Shown in pieces: positions 63,619 through 64,000 of a stretch of 64,000 bases of DNA. Where the stretch lies: contig NC_135778.1 in NCBI RefSeq assembly GCF_028453695.1, positions 31,795,214 through 31,859,213 on the forward strand, given 5' to 3'. Every line of letters starts with the position of its first letter. Within the stretch, counting starts at the first letter, position 1. The notes under the pieces are model-generated. The model saw nothing but the letters and a program-made list of their open reading frames with translations. It was not told where the DNA came from and made no database searches. Both the position numbers and the translations under genes were made by a program. Source of the DNA: Augochlora pura. Taxonomy: Eukaryota; Arthropoda; Insecta; Hymenoptera; Halictidae.

Positions 63619-63632
63619 TTTACCATAGTAAC
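63619..63632. promoter_or_regulatory. RFX X-box upstream of BBS7
   Basis: TTTACCATAGTAAC matches the ciliary X-box consensus RTHNYYWTRRNRAC at 13 of 14 positions on the plus strand, and also at 13 of 14 on the minus strand because it is near-palindromic. It lies 179 bases upstream of the BBS7 start codon. Ciliary genes including BBS genes are known RFX (DAF-19/Rfx) targets. Binding here is inferred. Confidence 0.7.
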
Positions 63633-63925
63633 ACTGGCACAACAAACTACATATTTTTCATATGTAGACTAATTTTTGGATTAATATACATTGTTTCAAT
63701 TGAAAATGTCTATAATTTGAAAGAATAGTAAGCATTGCTTTAGACATTGCAGAAATTAGACTTTCTTGAATCCAATTATGTTGTACATATATGTACATAT
63801 ATTTAACAATGTTTTAATTCAAATGAATTATTATATAATCTTTCTATACAATGCATTACAATTATTGGTTGAGTTAGGGTTGGTAGTGTCAGTGTACTAT
63901 TAAACTTATTTTTTTTCTGTAGATT

Positions 63926-63979
63926 ATGTCAAGACTAATAGTTCTAAGAATTGATTATTCAGTGTGTAATACTTGCAAA
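63926..63979 (+). CDS. Possible first coding exon of a divergent gene
   Basis: After a TTTTCTGTAG acceptor-like tract, ATG at 63926 opens MSRLIVLRIDYSVCNTCK and meets a GTATGT donor at 63980 in phase 0. The first six residues equal the start of RBM19-type RNA-binding proteins, but the match stops there, and six residues are weak evidence. The window ends before any second exon could be seen. If real, it would share a divergent promoter with BBS7. Confidence 0.22.
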
Positions 63980-64000
63980 GTATGTATCCTAACTATGAAA

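Noticed and set aside
1..64000. CRISPR arrays, operons, riboswitches, rRNA and tRNA genes
   Set aside because: No regular repeat-spacer structure or recognisable RNA gene was seen by eye; spliced genes show this is eukaryotic DNA. A tRNA scan was not possible, so a missed tRNA cannot be excluded.

Overview
The window looks like nuclear DNA of an insect, probably a hymenopteran. It is AT-rich, with GT-AG introns that are often only 60-110 bases in the compact genes, (TA)n and (TC)n microsatellites, a decayed mariner element, and single-copy animal genes (OPA1, TMEM184C, BBS7) whose exon-by-exon translations align well with remembered human proteins. Nothing looks bacterial. All gene models were built by hand from splice sites and reading phase. 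No alignment or RNA evidence was available.

Layout. Bases 1-17748 hold no gene I can support: microsatellites, a palindromic repeat, a 0.86-kb internally deleted mariner (11169-12032) and one orphan minus-strand exon candidate (14618-14705). From 17749 to 40539 (+) there is one very large gene: eight coding exons joined in phase give about 5,471 residues of mostly charged, disordered protein with scattered C2H2 zinc fingers and AT-hook-like motifs, including a single 9.8-kb exon. Its 3'UTR probably runs to about 42560. Opa1 (mitochondrial dynamin-like GTPase, 18 exons, about 976 aa) occupies 43493-49716 (+). TMEM184C (421 aa) lies on the minus strand at 51984-54834 and converges on Opa1. A seven-finger C2H2 protein (about 649 aa) lies at 57214-59622 (+), divergent from TMEM184C. 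BBS7 (717 aa, BBSome subunit) lies at 60174-63440 (-) and converges on the zinc-finger gene. A possible divergent first exon is seen at 63926-63979 (+).

The genes do not form a pathway: mitochondrial inner-membrane fusion, a membrane protein, two nuclear zinc-finger proteins and a ciliary trafficking subunit. The best regulatory signal is a near-consensus RFX X-box about 180 bases upstream of the BBS7 start, as expected for a ciliary gene. The least explained object is the giant zinc-finger protein, with its coding minisatellite and a short C-terminal motif present in three copies.
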